This document shows positions 9,885 through 19,143 of a stretch of 64,000 nt of DNA, in pieces. Each line of letters begins with the position of its first letter. Within the stretch, counting starts at the first letter, position 1. The stretch spans positions 124,001-188,000 of the forward strand of contig JAQSYO010000001.1 of NCBI GenBank assembly GCA_029256105.1, written 5' to 3'. The notes beneath the pieces were generated by a model. That model was not told the DNA's origin, did no database searches, and was given only the letters and a program-made list of their open reading frames with translations. A program made the translations under genes and the position numbers. The DNA comes from Herbinix sp. GTDB lineage: Bacteria > Bacillota > Clostridia > Lachnospirales > Lachnospiraceae.

Positions 9885-10040
9885 TTAACTAATCTTAAAC
9901 AACTTTATAGCTTCATTTAATTTATTGGCATCACTTGCCAATTCTAATGCTGATTGACTTAGTCCTTCTACTGAATTAATCTGATTTAATGCCATCGCAC
10001 TCATTTCTTCAGAGGCCGCAGCAGTTTCCTCTGAAACGGC
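9885..10040 (-). pseudogene. C-terminal remnant of a methyl-accepting chemotaxis protein
   Basis: Minus-strand codons give 51 residues starting AVSEETAAASEEMSA, the conserved segment after the signalling hairpin of chemoreceptors, and running to a natural-looking end (KLNEAIKLFKIS, TAA at 9885-9887). An in-frame TGA (10041-10043) stands directly before it and no start codon fits. The remaining several hundred residues of a receptor are absent. The piece begins only 7 bp after the beta-mannosidase stop codon, so a deletion probably joined the two. Confidence 0.75.
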
Positions 10041-10047
10041 TCAAATA

Positions 10048-12456
10048 TTAACTGAAGCTATCAAATAAGCTATAGATTTTAGGCTCTCCGGCAACCGCTT
10101 CCTCGGTTTCAATTATTTTTTCCATTCCTGGCACCAGATCGAAATAATTATCAGACAATATAACATCATCATCAAATTTTACCTCTACAAACTTACAGAA
10201 TTGGTCTGCTATCAGCTGATATTTTCTGTCATCAATTTTTTGACATAGAATATGAGGCTTTCTAAAATTAAAATGTTTTGCAGGGGTAAACATAACGGTA
10301 CCTAAGCCCAAAGCTTTTCCCTCTGATTGATAGGAATATACTAAATAATAGGACCTTTTATCTTCCTTTGTCCCAAGTATATCTGAAAAATCAAGTCTTG
10401 TAATACAATCAGAATGTAGTCTATCAATCTTGCAGGCAATGCTTTCTTCCTTTATTACACCTTGATCTGCGTGACATAATTTCCATTCCAGATTACCGGT
10501 AGTTTCTATCAGAGTTTCATTCGTAACATGAAGTTCTACGATATTGCCTTCTTCACAGGCGGATACTAAAATTGGCTCAAAGAAACGTTTTGCTCCATAA
10601 TGAAGTGCTTTCCACCGTCCAAAATAGTCGATGCTTGCCCAAGAAGCAACTGGCCAACAGTCATTCACCTGCCAGAAAAGTGCTCCCATGCAATGCTGAT
10701 CATTACGATTACGGCGCCAATGTTCCACTCCATAACGGATACCCTCCAACTGAATCGCTTGTGAAAGATAAATTAATGCTTCAAAATTCGTTGGGAATTT
10801 AAAATATTGTGCGATATAGTAATTGATATATTCATTCCCACTTAGGCTTTTTTGATGCCCCTCCATTACATAGGAGAAGATATTACGATCTTCCGGGCGA
10901 GTAAAGGTTTCGATTGTCTTCATACAGGGAAAAGATTGAAGTCCAAACTCTGAATTAAACCTTGGAAAGGTACTCCTGAAATAGGTAAATGGTTTTTTGC
11001 CGTGCCATACATTCCAGTCATGAGTGTCACCAATACTCATATTTTCTACATCACGCATACTTCCGGTGGATGAGGGAGAGCTTGGCCAGTAGAAGATGTG
11101 GGGTGCTTCTTTATTAACAATTTCTTTCATGTCAACTTCATACTGTTTGATATACATTTCCTTGTATTTTGGTTCCATGGAATCATAGACCATTAGCTCG
11201 GTTTCGTTGTTACCACAAAGAATGGCAATACAAGGATGATTACGCATCCTATGTGTAATCTGAAGGATCTCTTTGATCATGGTTTCTTTTTCTTCACCTT
11301 CCCAGATGGTAACGATATTCGCAAACATAAAGTCTTGCCAAACCATGACTCCTTGTTCATCACAGTAATTCAAAAAAGCCTCTGTTGGATATACTCCACC
11401 ACCCCAAATTCGAATCATATTAAAATTCGCTTTGATACAGCTATCAATTACCTTCTTGGACTTATCAAAACTCATGCGACCAAGGAAGCTGTCTTCTGGT
11501 ATATAATCGCCACCCTTTGCAAATACTTCAACACCATTTATCTTGAAATGGAATTTCTGCCCGAATTCATCATTATCCTGGCAGACAGTTAGGGTTCGCA
11601 AACCTATGTGTTTTCGGAAGGTATGTATAACCTTACCGTTTAAAATTGCTTCTGCTTTTATGGTATATAAGGGTTGTTTACCATAATTAATACACCACCA
11701 CAATTCAGGATTAACTATCTCAAATACTGCATTGCCACAATCCGCTTCTTTACTAAAAAGCAACTGACCATCCGGTGCATAGCAGGAGAATTTGATTTCC
11801 ACTCCTTCTGAATATGCTTCCCAAGTAGCACTACAAGATAATTTTACTTTCTCAAAGAGGTGTATCTGTTCTACATTGATATCAGTAATACGTGAATCGC
11901 TGTATCCTCTTAAAAATACGGACTTGTAGATACCCATATCTGCTAGTGCTGGACCCCAATCCCATCCAAACATATAGTGGGCTTTTCTCATTTGCATCTT
12001 ACCTTGAAATAAATGTCGGTCAAGATCCATATAGGGATGGTTCTTCTTAATAATCTCAATCTGTTTATACGGAGAGGTAAAGGAAATTAATATTTCATTT
12101 TCACCCGCTACTAAATCAGCTTTGACATCTACTTCTAAGACCATATGCATATTGTTACACTGCATAACTTTCTTTTGATTAATAAAAACATCTGCAATTG
12201 TATCGATTCCTTCACATATTAGATATACCTTATCCTGATTAAGCATATCTTCCTCTACGTGAAACAACCTTTTATACTCATAATTTTTCTCAGAAACAAC
12301 GCGGGAGCGATCTTCATTATCGCGATAAAAAGGATCTTCGATGACACCTGCTTCTAATAGATTTTGATAAACGCTTCCTGGTATGTTTACCAGAGCTCTT
12401 TTATTATCTTCAACACATGCTAATTCCCATAAACCATCAAGCACTAATTCTTTCAT
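10048..12456 (-). CDS. beta-mannosidase, glycoside hydrolase family 2
   Basis: About 802 residues. Jelly-roll N-terminal domain, Ig-like domain, then a TIM barrel. Acid/base Glu418 in GNNETE and nucleophile Glu503 in FNSEFGLQSFP; this SEFG-[LM]-QS pattern is typical of beta-mannosidases (EC 3.2.1.25) rather than beta-galactosidases. An IRIWGGGVYP strand is also diagnostic. No signal peptide, so it acts in the cytoplasm on imported manno-oligosaccharides. The frame is open 90 bases further upstream, but ATG 12456 (MKELVLDGLWELA) has AAGGAAGG at a good distance and matches family starts. A chemoreceptor remnant follows immediately. Confidence 0.88.
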   Translation of the reverse strand: MKELVLDGLWELACVEDNKRALVNIPGSVYQNLLEAGVIEDPFYRDNEDRSRVVSEKNYEYKRLFHVEEDMLNQDKVYLICEGIDTIADVFINQKKVMQCNNMHMVLEVDVKADLVAGENEILISFTSPYKQIEIIKKNHPYMDLDRHLFQGKMQMRKAHYMFGWDWGPALADMGIYKSVFLRGYSDSRITDINVEQIHLFEKVKLSCSATWEAYSEGVEIKFSCYAPDGQLLFSKEADCGNAVFEIVNPELWWCINYGKQPLYTIKAEAILNGKVIHTFRKHIGLRTLTVCQDNDEFGQKFHFKINGVEVFAKGGDYIPEDSFLGRMSFDKSKKVIDSCIKANFNMIRIWGGGVYPTEAFLNYCDEQGVMVWQDFMFANIVTIWEGEEKETMIKEILQITHRMRNHPCIAILCGNNETELMVYDSMEPKYKEMYIKQYEVDMKEIVNKEAPHIFYWPSSPSSTGSMRDVENMSIGDTHDWNVWHGKKPFTYFRSTFPRFNSEFGLQSFPCMKTIETFTRPEDRNIFSYVMEGHQKSLSGNEYINYYIAQYFKFPTNFEALIYLSQAIQLEGIRYGVEHWRRNRNDQHCMGALFWQVNDCWPVASWASIDYFGRWKALHYGAKRFFEPILVSACEEGNIVELHVTNETLIETTGNLEWKLCHADQGVIKEESIACKIDRLHSDCITRLDFSDILGTKEDKRSYYLVYSYQSEGKALGLGTVMFTPAKHFNFRKPHILCQKIDDRKYQLIADQFCKFVEVKFDDDVILSDNYFDLVPGMEKIIETEEAVAGEPKIYSLFDSFS

Positions 12457-12508
12457 TAACACTTTCCTTCCTTTCGTTTGACCATCCAATGGTGCTACAA
12501 TAGATTGC

Positions 12509-12514
12509 ATTATA
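12509..12514 (-). promoter_or_regulatory. -10 box of the beta-mannosidase gene
   Basis: TATAAT on the minus strand, 53 bp before ATG 12456. No good -35 is visible 16-18 bases upstream, suggesting activator dependence. The position also argues against the farther upstream ATG. Confidence 0.4.
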
Positions 12515-12674
12515 ATGATACAGCCATGGTGAGCTGAGTATAGCATATGGAAATCGGCGTCAAAAGGGAGATTTTTTATGTTTTTGTGTATATTTTTCGG
12601 GTTTTATTCTATATTGAAGCTGCTTATGAATAGCTATTAATACATTTAAGATTGCGATAATATATGTAAACACT

Positions 12675-12726
12675 AAAAAACCAAGGAATCAAAGATTGTT
12701 ATAGACTTTGAGGCCCTTGGTTTTTT
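12675..12726 (-). terminator. terminator of the AraC regulator gene
   Basis: AAAAAACCAAGG pairs with CCTTGGTTTTTT, extended by CAAAG/CTTTG inside. It has T runs on both strands, lies 30 bp after the minus-strand regulator stop, and can also stop plus-strand transcription. Confidence 0.8.
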
Positions 12727-12755
12727 AGCTGTAAGAATTATTCTTGATATGCGAG

Positions 12756-13574
12756 TTACATATTATTTCTATATTCACTTGGAGTCATTCCTTTTACTCG
12801 TTTGAAAATCTTTGAAAAAAGCAAAGGATCTGAGTAACCAACGGAACGTGAGATGTTACCAATGGTTAATTTAGGGTTTGGTAATAATTCACATGCCTTT
12901 CTAATCCGGAATTCTATTAGGTATTCTTGTAATGTCATATTTAGGGAATTTTTGAAGATGGAAGTAAAATAACTTCTGTTTAGTCCTACATGCTGGGAAA
13001 TTGCTTCGATGGATATTTTTCTTGAGTAATTCATTTCGATAAATTGTAATGCTTGAGTGAGATAAGCATCTCTTCTGCCATCGGTGGAGTCGTAGTATAA
13101 TCCGACTGGGTTCATTTGTATCAGTTTGTCTAAGAACAAATATAGGAAGGCCAGTCTTTTTACTTCACCTCCCCTTTTTAAGTAATACGCGGAAACCATC
13201 TCATTAAAACAATGATCAATAAAATCATCCTGGTCATACTCAAATACAGGATTATTCAAGGTCAGATTAGCGTCCTTTAAATAAGCTTCTGCCATTATAC
13301 CATGAAAACCAATCCAAGAATAATGCCAAGGATCAAGGTCATCTGCCTTATAATAGGTTAGGATATCAGGACAGATTAAAAAGCCGGAACCTGCCTTTAA
13401 ATGATAAATGTCATTACCGATTTTAAAGATACCTTTTCCGCTATGTACATAATGGATTAGAAAATGATCACGTACCGCTGGACCATAAGAATGTCCATTT
13501 TCACAAGATAATGAACCACATTGATATACATAAAGATTTGTATGTTGTAAGTTATCTACCATATGATTATCCAT
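12756..13574 (-). CDS. AraC-family transcriptional regulator with cupin sensor domain
   Basis: 272 residues. The N-terminal ~150 residues form a cupin-like arm (HYVHSGKGIFKIGNDIYHL, then GSGFLICPD), the sugar-binding module of AraC regulators. The C-terminal ~100 residues hold two helix-turn-helix motifs (SIEAISQHVGLNRSYFTSIF and TIGNISRSVGYSDPLLFSKI) ending in GMTPSEYR. Start ATG follows TAGGAGA. It is transcribed away from the alpha-galactosidase gene across a 715-bp gap with a long tandem repeat, and probably regulates that gene or the beta-mannosidase. The ligand is not predictable from sequence. Confidence 0.88.
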   Translation of the reverse strand: MDNHMVDNLQHTNLYVYQCGSLSCENGHSYGPAVRDHFLIHYVHSGKGIFKIGNDIYHLKAGSGFLICPDILTYYKADDLDPWHYSWIGFHGIMAEAYLKDANLTLNNPVFEYDQDDFIDHCFNEMVSAYYLKRGGEVKRLAFLYLFLDKLIQMNPVGLYYDSTDGRRDAYLTQALQFIEMNYSRKISIEAISQHVGLNRSYFTSIFKNSLNMTLQEYLIEFRIRKACELLPNPKLTIGNISRSVGYSDPLLFSKIFKRVKGMTPSEYRNNM

Positions 13575-13881
13575 ACTATATTTTCTCCTATAAATGTTAA
13601 TTAGCTATTATTATATCCAATCAAAAGGTAAAATGCAAAGGCAATCCTTGAATTATATATTATCAAGGAACATCCATAAAATCGATAAGATCCATCTGTT
13701 AAAATCTAAGCGAAATCTAGCATTATTCCATAACAATCTATCATAGTTCTATTTACTAAGTTTCTATAGGACGTTATACTTGCAGAATAAATAATGAAAA
13801 TCAAACTGATCCATAGAGAATGGACATCTACAAAAATAGTAATATACCATATAAAGTAACAAATTTATTTAGGAAGGAAGG

Positions 13882-13927
13882 GAATAAGGATAGGTAGAGA
13901 ATAAGGGCAGGTAGAGAATAAGGATAG
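13882..13927. repeat. 17-bp tandem repeat, 2.7 copies
   Basis: Units GAATAAGGATAGGTAGA (13882-13898), GAATAAGGGCAGGTAGA (13899-13915) and a partial third to 13927. It sits just upstream of the larger 13-bp array in the same gap. Confidence 0.8.
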
Positions 13928-13960
13928 TAACTATACTATTATAGCATCCGGTGATAAAGA

Positions 13961-14246
13961 AGACAGATAGAACAGACGGATACAGCAAACAAAAACAATA
14001 GACAAATAAAACAGAAAGATACAACTGACTGATACAATTGACAGATACAACAGACAGATACAACAGACAGATACAACAGACAGATACAACTGACTGATAC
14101 AATTGACGAATACAAAAGACATATAAAACGGACGACTACATCAAACAAATACAACAGTCAGATAAAACAGATGTAGAAAACAGACGAACAAAACAAGCAG
14201 ATAAATCAGACAGACAGACCGAACATATAGAACAGACAAATCCAAC
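13961..14246. repeat. 13-bp tandem repeat array, 22 copies
   Basis: Twenty-two consecutive units of exactly 13 bp, consensus AGACAGATACAAC, with no insertion or deletion from 13961 to 14246. Units 8-10 (14052-14090) are identical; the outer units diverge, mostly keeping the A/C-rich plus strand. A partial unit (AGATT) follows, then the ribosome binding site of the alpha-galactosidase 33 bp later. Because 13 is not a multiple of three, each open minus-strand frame shows a 13-residue repeat; these are not real genes. The remainder of the 13575-14289 gap is AT-rich with no other feature I can support. Confidence 0.9.
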
Positions 14247-14289
14247 AGATTAAAATTAGTGACAACCGAGTCACATAAGGAGGTATCCC

Positions 14290-16383
14290 ATGATTACATA
14301 TAACAATAATATATTTAATATTGAGACCAAGAATTCATCCTACGTTTTCACCAATGAAAATTGTCTACAGAATATCTACTGGGGTGATAAAATTTATGGT
14401 GAGGATTTAACTTATTTAATAAAGGATCGCGAACATAGCAGTTTTGATCACAATATTAATTTAGAGAGGGATGAATATAGTTTTTGGACAGGTTATTCAT
14501 TTTTGGAAAGCTGCTTAAAAATCAGTTATCCTCATACTAGAAAATTAGATATGAAATTTATTGATTATGCGCTTGAAAAGGTGAACAAGGATTTAGAACG
14601 TTTGTCCTTTCGTTATAAGAATAGTTACTCGGGGCTCTATGTTACCTTGGTATATGAGGTCTATGCAGAATATGATATCATTTCCCGTTATGCGGAAATT
14701 TATAATGAGGGTGAAGAGGTTGTAATTGAAAACCTAAAATCAGCTTCTGTATGTGTGCCAAAGTTAGATAAATACCGGGTGAAGTACCTAACTGGCAAAT
14801 GGGCAGCAGAATCACAAATCAATGATCAATATTTAACAACAGGAGCCTTTGCCCTACAATCCCGTAGTGGGAATACAGGTCCTCATTTTAATCCAAGCTT
14901 TGCTCTTGATGATGGTACAGCTACCGAAAAAAGCGGAGAGGTTTGGTTTGGATTATTGGGCTACAGCAATAACTGGCAGATTACCTTTGAGAGGACAATA
15001 TACAATAATGTTAAGATCACAGGTGGAATAAGTAATTTCGATTTTGCATACACACTGAAAACCGCGGAGACTATTAAGACTCCAACTATGACTCTTGGTT
15101 ATTCCTCTGGCGGTTTCGGTGAAATGAGCCGCAAACTCCATGCCTTTGAAGCAGCTCATATTTTCCCAAAACGAGGTCTTGGTAGAGTTTTATATAATTC
15201 GTGGGAGGCTACCTATTTTGATGTAAGAATAGATAGTCAAAAGGCGTTGGCAGAGAGGGCAGCAGGGATCGGAGTTGAACTTTTTGTTATCGATGATGGT
15301 TGGTTTGGGGAGAGACATAATGACAGAGCAGGACTTGGAGACTGGCTGGTAAATAAAGAAAAATTTCCAAATGGATTATCCGAATTAATTGACTATGTAA
15401 AATCTCTTGGCATGGATTTCGGAATTTGGGTGGAACCGGAAGCCGTAAATCCAGACAGTGATTTGTACAGAGCACATCCGGATTGGATTTATCGTTTCAA
15501 GGACCAAGAACCTCTGCAGGCAAGAAATCAATACACTCTAAATATCAGTAAAAGGGAGGTAAAAGAGTTCATTATTGATTTTATGTCTAAATTACTATCG
15601 GAGAATAAAGATATCACATTTATTAAATGGGATATGAATAAAACCTTAACCGATGTTAGTCAAGGAGATACCGCAAAAGATAAGGAACTGTGGTTTCGGC
15701 ATGCACAGGCACTTTATGAAATTTGGGCGGTTTTACGAGATAAATTTCCTCATGTGGAATTTGAAGTTTGCTCCGGCGGTGGCGCAAGAATAGATCTTGG
15801 AATTTTACAATATGCAGATCAATGCTGGCCGAGTGATAATACAGATGCCTATGAAAGACTCTTTATCCAAGAAGGTTTCTCTTATTTTTATGCACCTAGA
15901 ATCATGACAGCTTGGGTGACAGATGCATCTTCGAACAATGAACGAAAATTCGAAAGACCATATAGCTATCGATTCCACTCATCAATGATGGGAGTTCTTG
16001 GAATTGGTGCAAACATTACTAAATTTAGCGAAGAGGTCTTAGAAGAATTTAGAAAATATATTGCAATCTATAAGGAAATACGCGAAACCGTACAATATGG
16101 GAAGCAATATCGTCTTTCCTCCGTTAGAGATAGTTCCTTGCATGCAGTGGAATATATTAGTCAGGATCAGAAAGAGATCATAGTTTTCGCTTTTCGACAG
16201 GGCTATCAATTCGGAGGTGAGATGCCAAATCTACTTTTATCTGGACTTAATCCGGATGCCTTGTATCAGATCGATGGATTTGATAAGCCAATTCACGGAA
16301 GCACCTTGATGAAAGTAGGAATTGAAACAAGTTTATCAGGAGATTTTGACAGTCAGTTTCTTAAAATTACTCGTGTAGATTAG
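14290..16383 (+). CDS. alpha-galactosidase, glycoside hydrolase family 36
   Basis: 697 residues, normal for bacterial GH36. N-terminal beta-supersandwich (1-~300), (beta/alpha)8 barrel, C-terminal beta domain. Motifs: WEATYFDV, LFVIDDGWFGERHND, nucleophile Asp448 in IKWDMNK, the CSGGGARIDLG loop and acid/base Asp516 in SDNTDAYE. It removes alpha-1,6-galactose from raffinose-type sugars or galactomannan fragments (EC 3.2.1.22). No signal peptide, so cytoplasmic. Start ATG follows AAGGAGG at ideal spacing. With the nearby beta-mannosidase it points to galactomannan oligosaccharide use. It is followed by a TPR-gene remnant. Confidence 0.93.
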   Translation: MITYNNNIFNIETKNSSYVFTNENCLQNIYWGDKIYGEDLTYLIKDREHSSFDHNINLERDEYSFWTGYSFLESCLKISYPHTRKLDMKFIDYALEKVNKDLERLSFRYKNSYSGLYVTLVYEVYAEYDIISRYAEIYNEGEEVVIENLKSASVCVPKLDKYRVKYLTGKWAAESQINDQYLTTGAFALQSRSGNTGPHFNPSFALDDGTATEKSGEVWFGLLGYSNNWQITFERTIYNNVKITGGISNFDFAYTLKTAETIKTPTMTLGYSSGGFGEMSRKLHAFEAAHIFPKRGLGRVLYNSWEATYFDVRIDSQKALAERAAGIGVELFVIDDGWFGERHNDRAGLGDWLVNKEKFPNGLSELIDYVKSLGMDFGIWVEPEAVNPDSDLYRAHPDWIYRFKDQEPLQARNQYTLNISKREVKEFIIDFMSKLLSENKDITFIKWDMNKTLTDVSQGDTAKDKELWFRHAQALYEIWAVLRDKFPHVEFEVCSGGGARIDLGILQYADQCWPSDNTDAYERLFIQEGFSYFYAPRIMTAWVTDASSNNERKFERPYSYRFHSSMMGVLGIGANITKFSEEVLEEFRKYIAIYKEIRETVQYGKQYRLSSVRDSSLHAVEYISQDQKEIIVFAFRQGYQFGGEMPNLLLSGLNPDALYQIDGFDKPIHGSTLMKVGIETSLSGDFDSQFLKITRVD

Positions 16384-16385
16384 TA

Positions 16386-16550
16386 GTGAAAACGATTATT
16401 ATCAGAGAACAATTACATTGCAACTATAGGAAGGCACTTGGACATCTCGGGTTAGGAAATAAAGAAAAAGCAGATTATTTCTTTAACGAAGTTCAAGTTC
16501 TAGCGATTGATCCGAAGCATGCAGGGGCAGTAACGCATCACAGATTATAG
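16386..16550 (+). pseudogene. C-terminal remnant of a TPR protein (DUF5107-type suspected)
   Basis: A 54-residue frame begins 2 bp after the alpha-galactosidase stop. It contains a tetratricopeptide-like helix pair (YRKALGHLGLGNKEKADYFF, then LAIDPKHAGAVTH) and then stops. This closely resembles the last repeat of large DUF5107/TPR proteins that often accompany glycosidase genes. GTG 16386 has no ribosome binding site, and the ~1000 upstream residues of that family are missing. I read it as a leftover end of a deleted gene; a tiny real protein is less likely. Confidence 0.6.
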
Positions 16551-16570
16551 CAGACAGATGGGAGTTTCGT

Positions 16571-18787
16571 ATGGAAAAAGGAAATAAGAAGTTAGTGATT
16601 GACCAACTGCCCCAGCGATTCAATGAAGGGCTGTTTTGGGGGAATGGGTTTATTGGTGGATTTTTATATGTTGTTGGCAATTCCTTGCGCTTCTCCGTAG
16701 ATAATATTCACCTTTGGGAAACCAGAGACACCACGGAGGATATGCCTGCAGCTAAATTTCAGGACTTCGTAAAAAATCCGGAATTGTTTCATGATGGGAC
16801 TTTTACCAGACAAACAGATCTGCAGGAACCAAGAATTTGGCGGACTCATCTTCCGGGACTAAGCCTTAATATTGCATTAGAAGATGAAATTATTGATTTT
16901 TATGGGGAACTTGATTTTGCGACAGGTAGCTCTGATATTCAGGTTACATTAAAGAATGGAAAGAAAGTGAACTGCTCAGTATATGTTGATTCTAATGTAA
17001 ATATCTTAAAAGTACAACTCGATACGACACAGTCGAACATTGAGATCAAGGGTTGGGATACACAAGGTGGAAATCTTCCGCAACTAGCAAGGTGGAACTA
17101 TCCTAAATATAAGGAAGAAAAAGAGGGGCAGGTGTCTCATGTACTGCAGCCTTTTTCCGAACGCGGACTTTCAGTTATCAGTTTAATTAAAAAGTCAAAG
17201 CAGGTTTATATTGCGTTAGATGCTAATACCTTAGGGGATGAGGAAGATGTCAATTCGCCTTTTAGCAGTGATACAAGGCAAGAGCTGATTGATACAAATA
17301 CGGCTTTGTTAAACAGTTACATAGAGAGGGAAGTAGTGTTTAAAGAAGCACATGATGCTTCTTGGAGACATTTTTGGAATCGCTTTGATATCAATATACC
17401 AAATGATCGTTTGCAGCAGGCTTTTTATCAAGAGATGTATAAAATATATGCGAATGAGAGAAAAGGATCTTGGCCAGTTACGCTGCAGGGCGTATGGAAT
17501 AATGATACAAGAATGCCAGCCTGGTATGGGGACTGGCATAATGATTTAAATGTGCAGGCATGTTACTGGCCTGCGTATAAGACAAACAATATTGAACTGG
17601 CAGAAGCTTATATCGATTATTACACCAGAGCAATACCTCGTCTTACAGAAAGAGCCTATAAACTATTTGGCATAGCAGATGCGATTCACTGCCCGGTTAT
17701 GATGGGACCGGACGGTTATGGAGTGGGCGGTGAATGGTGCTCTTGGAATGTATTATTAGGACCGGAGTTATTTGTTGCCACAGACTTTTGCTGGTATTAT
17801 GAATTTTCCAGGAATTTGGTTAAATTAGAATGCAGCATTTATCCTTTTGTAGAAAAGGTAATTCATCTTTATCAAGGGATTGCATATCTGGGTGAAGATG
17901 GATATTACCATATTCCATTTACAAATTCCCCGGAAGTGTTCCAGCAGGGCTCTATGTTGATCAAAGACGATGCAACAGTTGTTATAGCTACCTTGCATTA
18001 TCTGCTGGACCACATGGAGCATTATGCTAAATTATTAGGCAAAGATGGGGATAAATTTGTTGAATTTAAGAAGCAGCTGACGCCTCTTAAAACAACAGAA
18101 AAAGGGTATCCTCTGTTTCCGGATGAGGAGGTGTTTGAATCCCATCGCCATTTTTGCCAACTGTTCCCTATCTTTCCGTTGGGCATTGATACCCACAGTG
18201 AAATTGCAGAGAAATCTTTGAATGCGGTGGTTGATATGGGATTTTTGGAATATGCATCCTGGTCTTTTCCTTACCTAGCTATCTTTGCTTCTCGCTGTGG
18301 TAGAGGGAATATGGCTCGCACCATGCTTGAGGTATACTGTATGGCCTTCCGAGCAAAAAATACCTTTGTTGTGAATGGAGATCCAAATCAAAATGGCATC
18401 TTAAAGATAGCGGATACCAATGCTGGCGAAAGTTCAGATGCATTTACCTTGGAGGCCGGTTTTATGGTGGCAGCAGCCCTCAGTGAAATGTTTGTACACA
18501 GATCAAAGGATACCGTTTATATCGCTTTCGGAATTCCGGATGATTGGAATAGTTGTTCTTGTAGCAATATGACAATCGAAGGTGGACATAAGATATCCGT
18601 CATAATAGAGAAGTACATAATAAAAAGTGTAACAGTTCAGGCAAATTGCAATGAGACAATTCAATTTTCCTTTGCCAAATTAACAGGGGAGCTGATACTT
18701 GACGGACATAGACTTCCAACAGGGGAAAAGTATACGGTTTCTTTAATGGAAGGGAAAACCACTTCATTTGGAGTATATCATGAATAA
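16571..18787 (+). CDS. GH95-like glycoside hydrolase
   Basis: 738 residues. N-terminal beta-sandwich (1-~270) with GLFWGNGFIGG, then an (alpha/alpha)6 barrel. The stretch LQGVWNNDTRMPAWYGDWHN followed by NVQACYWPAYKTNN matches the GH95 active-site region, where Asn and Glu/Asp residues act in inverting hydrolysis of alpha-L-fucosides or alpha-L-galactosides. The later block GDPNQNGILKIADTNAGESS looks like the C-terminal conserved region. No signal peptide. It has GGGAG before ATG 16571 and follows the alpha-galactosidase in the same direction. Family level is fairly secure; substrate is not. Divergence from typical GH95 motifs leaves room for a related family. Confidence 0.65.
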   Translation: MEKGNKKLVIDQLPQRFNEGLFWGNGFIGGFLYVVGNSLRFSVDNIHLWETRDTTEDMPAAKFQDFVKNPELFHDGTFTRQTDLQEPRIWRTHLPGLSLNIALEDEIIDFYGELDFATGSSDIQVTLKNGKKVNCSVYVDSNVNILKVQLDTTQSNIEIKGWDTQGGNLPQLARWNYPKYKEEKEGQVSHVLQPFSERGLSVISLIKKSKQVYIALDANTLGDEEDVNSPFSSDTRQELIDTNTALLNSYIEREVVFKEAHDASWRHFWNRFDINIPNDRLQQAFYQEMYKIYANERKGSWPVTLQGVWNNDTRMPAWYGDWHNDLNVQACYWPAYKTNNIELAEAYIDYYTRAIPRLTERAYKLFGIADAIHCPVMMGPDGYGVGGEWCSWNVLLGPELFVATDFCWYYEFSRNLVKLECSIYPFVEKVIHLYQGIAYLGEDGYYHIPFTNSPEVFQQGSMLIKDDATVVIATLHYLLDHMEHYAKLLGKDGDKFVEFKKQLTPLKTTEKGYPLFPDEEVFESHRHFCQLFPIFPLGIDTHSEIAEKSLNAVVDMGFLEYASWSFPYLAIFASRCGRGNMARTMLEVYCMAFRAKNTFVVNGDPNQNGILKIADTNAGESSDAFTLEAGFMVAAALSEMFVHRSKDTVYIAFGIPDDWNSCSCSNMTIEGGHKISVIIEKYIIKSVTVQANCNETIQFSFAKLTGELILDGHRLPTGEKYTVSLMEGKTTSFGVYHE

Positions 18788-18872
18788 GTTTCGTGTTGGG
18801 GATATGCAGATTAATGGTCAGACGGATCTGTCAGATATGGAAGAGGAGATAATACATGGGATTCGTAAATGA
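18780..18872 (+). CDS. possible 30-residue peptide overlapping the GH95-like stop
   Basis: ATG overlaps the preceding stop codon region (ATGAATAA) and runs to TGA at 18870-18872. The peptide is hydrophilic with an acidic patch (DMEEEII). It may be a translationally coupled peptide, a leftover end of a lost gene or chance. The following ~180 bp to the terminator hold nothing I can support. Confidence 0.2.
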   Translation: MNKFRVGDMQINGQTDLSDMEEEIIHGIRK

Positions 18873-19052
18873 AAGACGGATTAAAGCAATTAATATCTAA
18901 GAATACGTACTAACAAACATGGTCGCATAGATGTGCATAAATAATGGACTTACTGAGATTAGAAGAGAAAACTGGAGACCAGCTAATAAATGAACCGTCA
19001 GACTCTTACTAGCAACTCAAGGTTCATATCCTTATCGGTCAGTAAGTAAAAT

Positions 19053-19106
19053 GAAGGGAGTGCTGCTTTGCTAACTTAATAATGTTAGTTTGGCTACACT
19101 CCCTTT
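19053..19106 (+). terminator. terminator of the alpha-galactosidase/GH95-like transcript
   Basis: AAGGGAGTG pairs with CACTCCCTT, with an inner GCTAAC/GTTAG stem, followed by TTAATCTTAT. Strong hairpin, modest T content; it may also stop transcripts leaving the minus-strand defence genes. Confidence 0.65.
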
Positions 19107-19143
19107 AATCTTATCACATTATAATTTTGGTAGTTAAAACAGC

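Noticed and set aside
13869-14154. Three overlapping minus-strand frames rich in Cys, Leu, Ser and Val
   Set aside because: They are readings of the 13-bp repeat array; because the period is 13, all frames give the same repeat. No ribosome binding site.
13961-14246. CRISPR array
   Set aside because: Units are contiguous 13-mers without unique spacers, and no cas genes are present.
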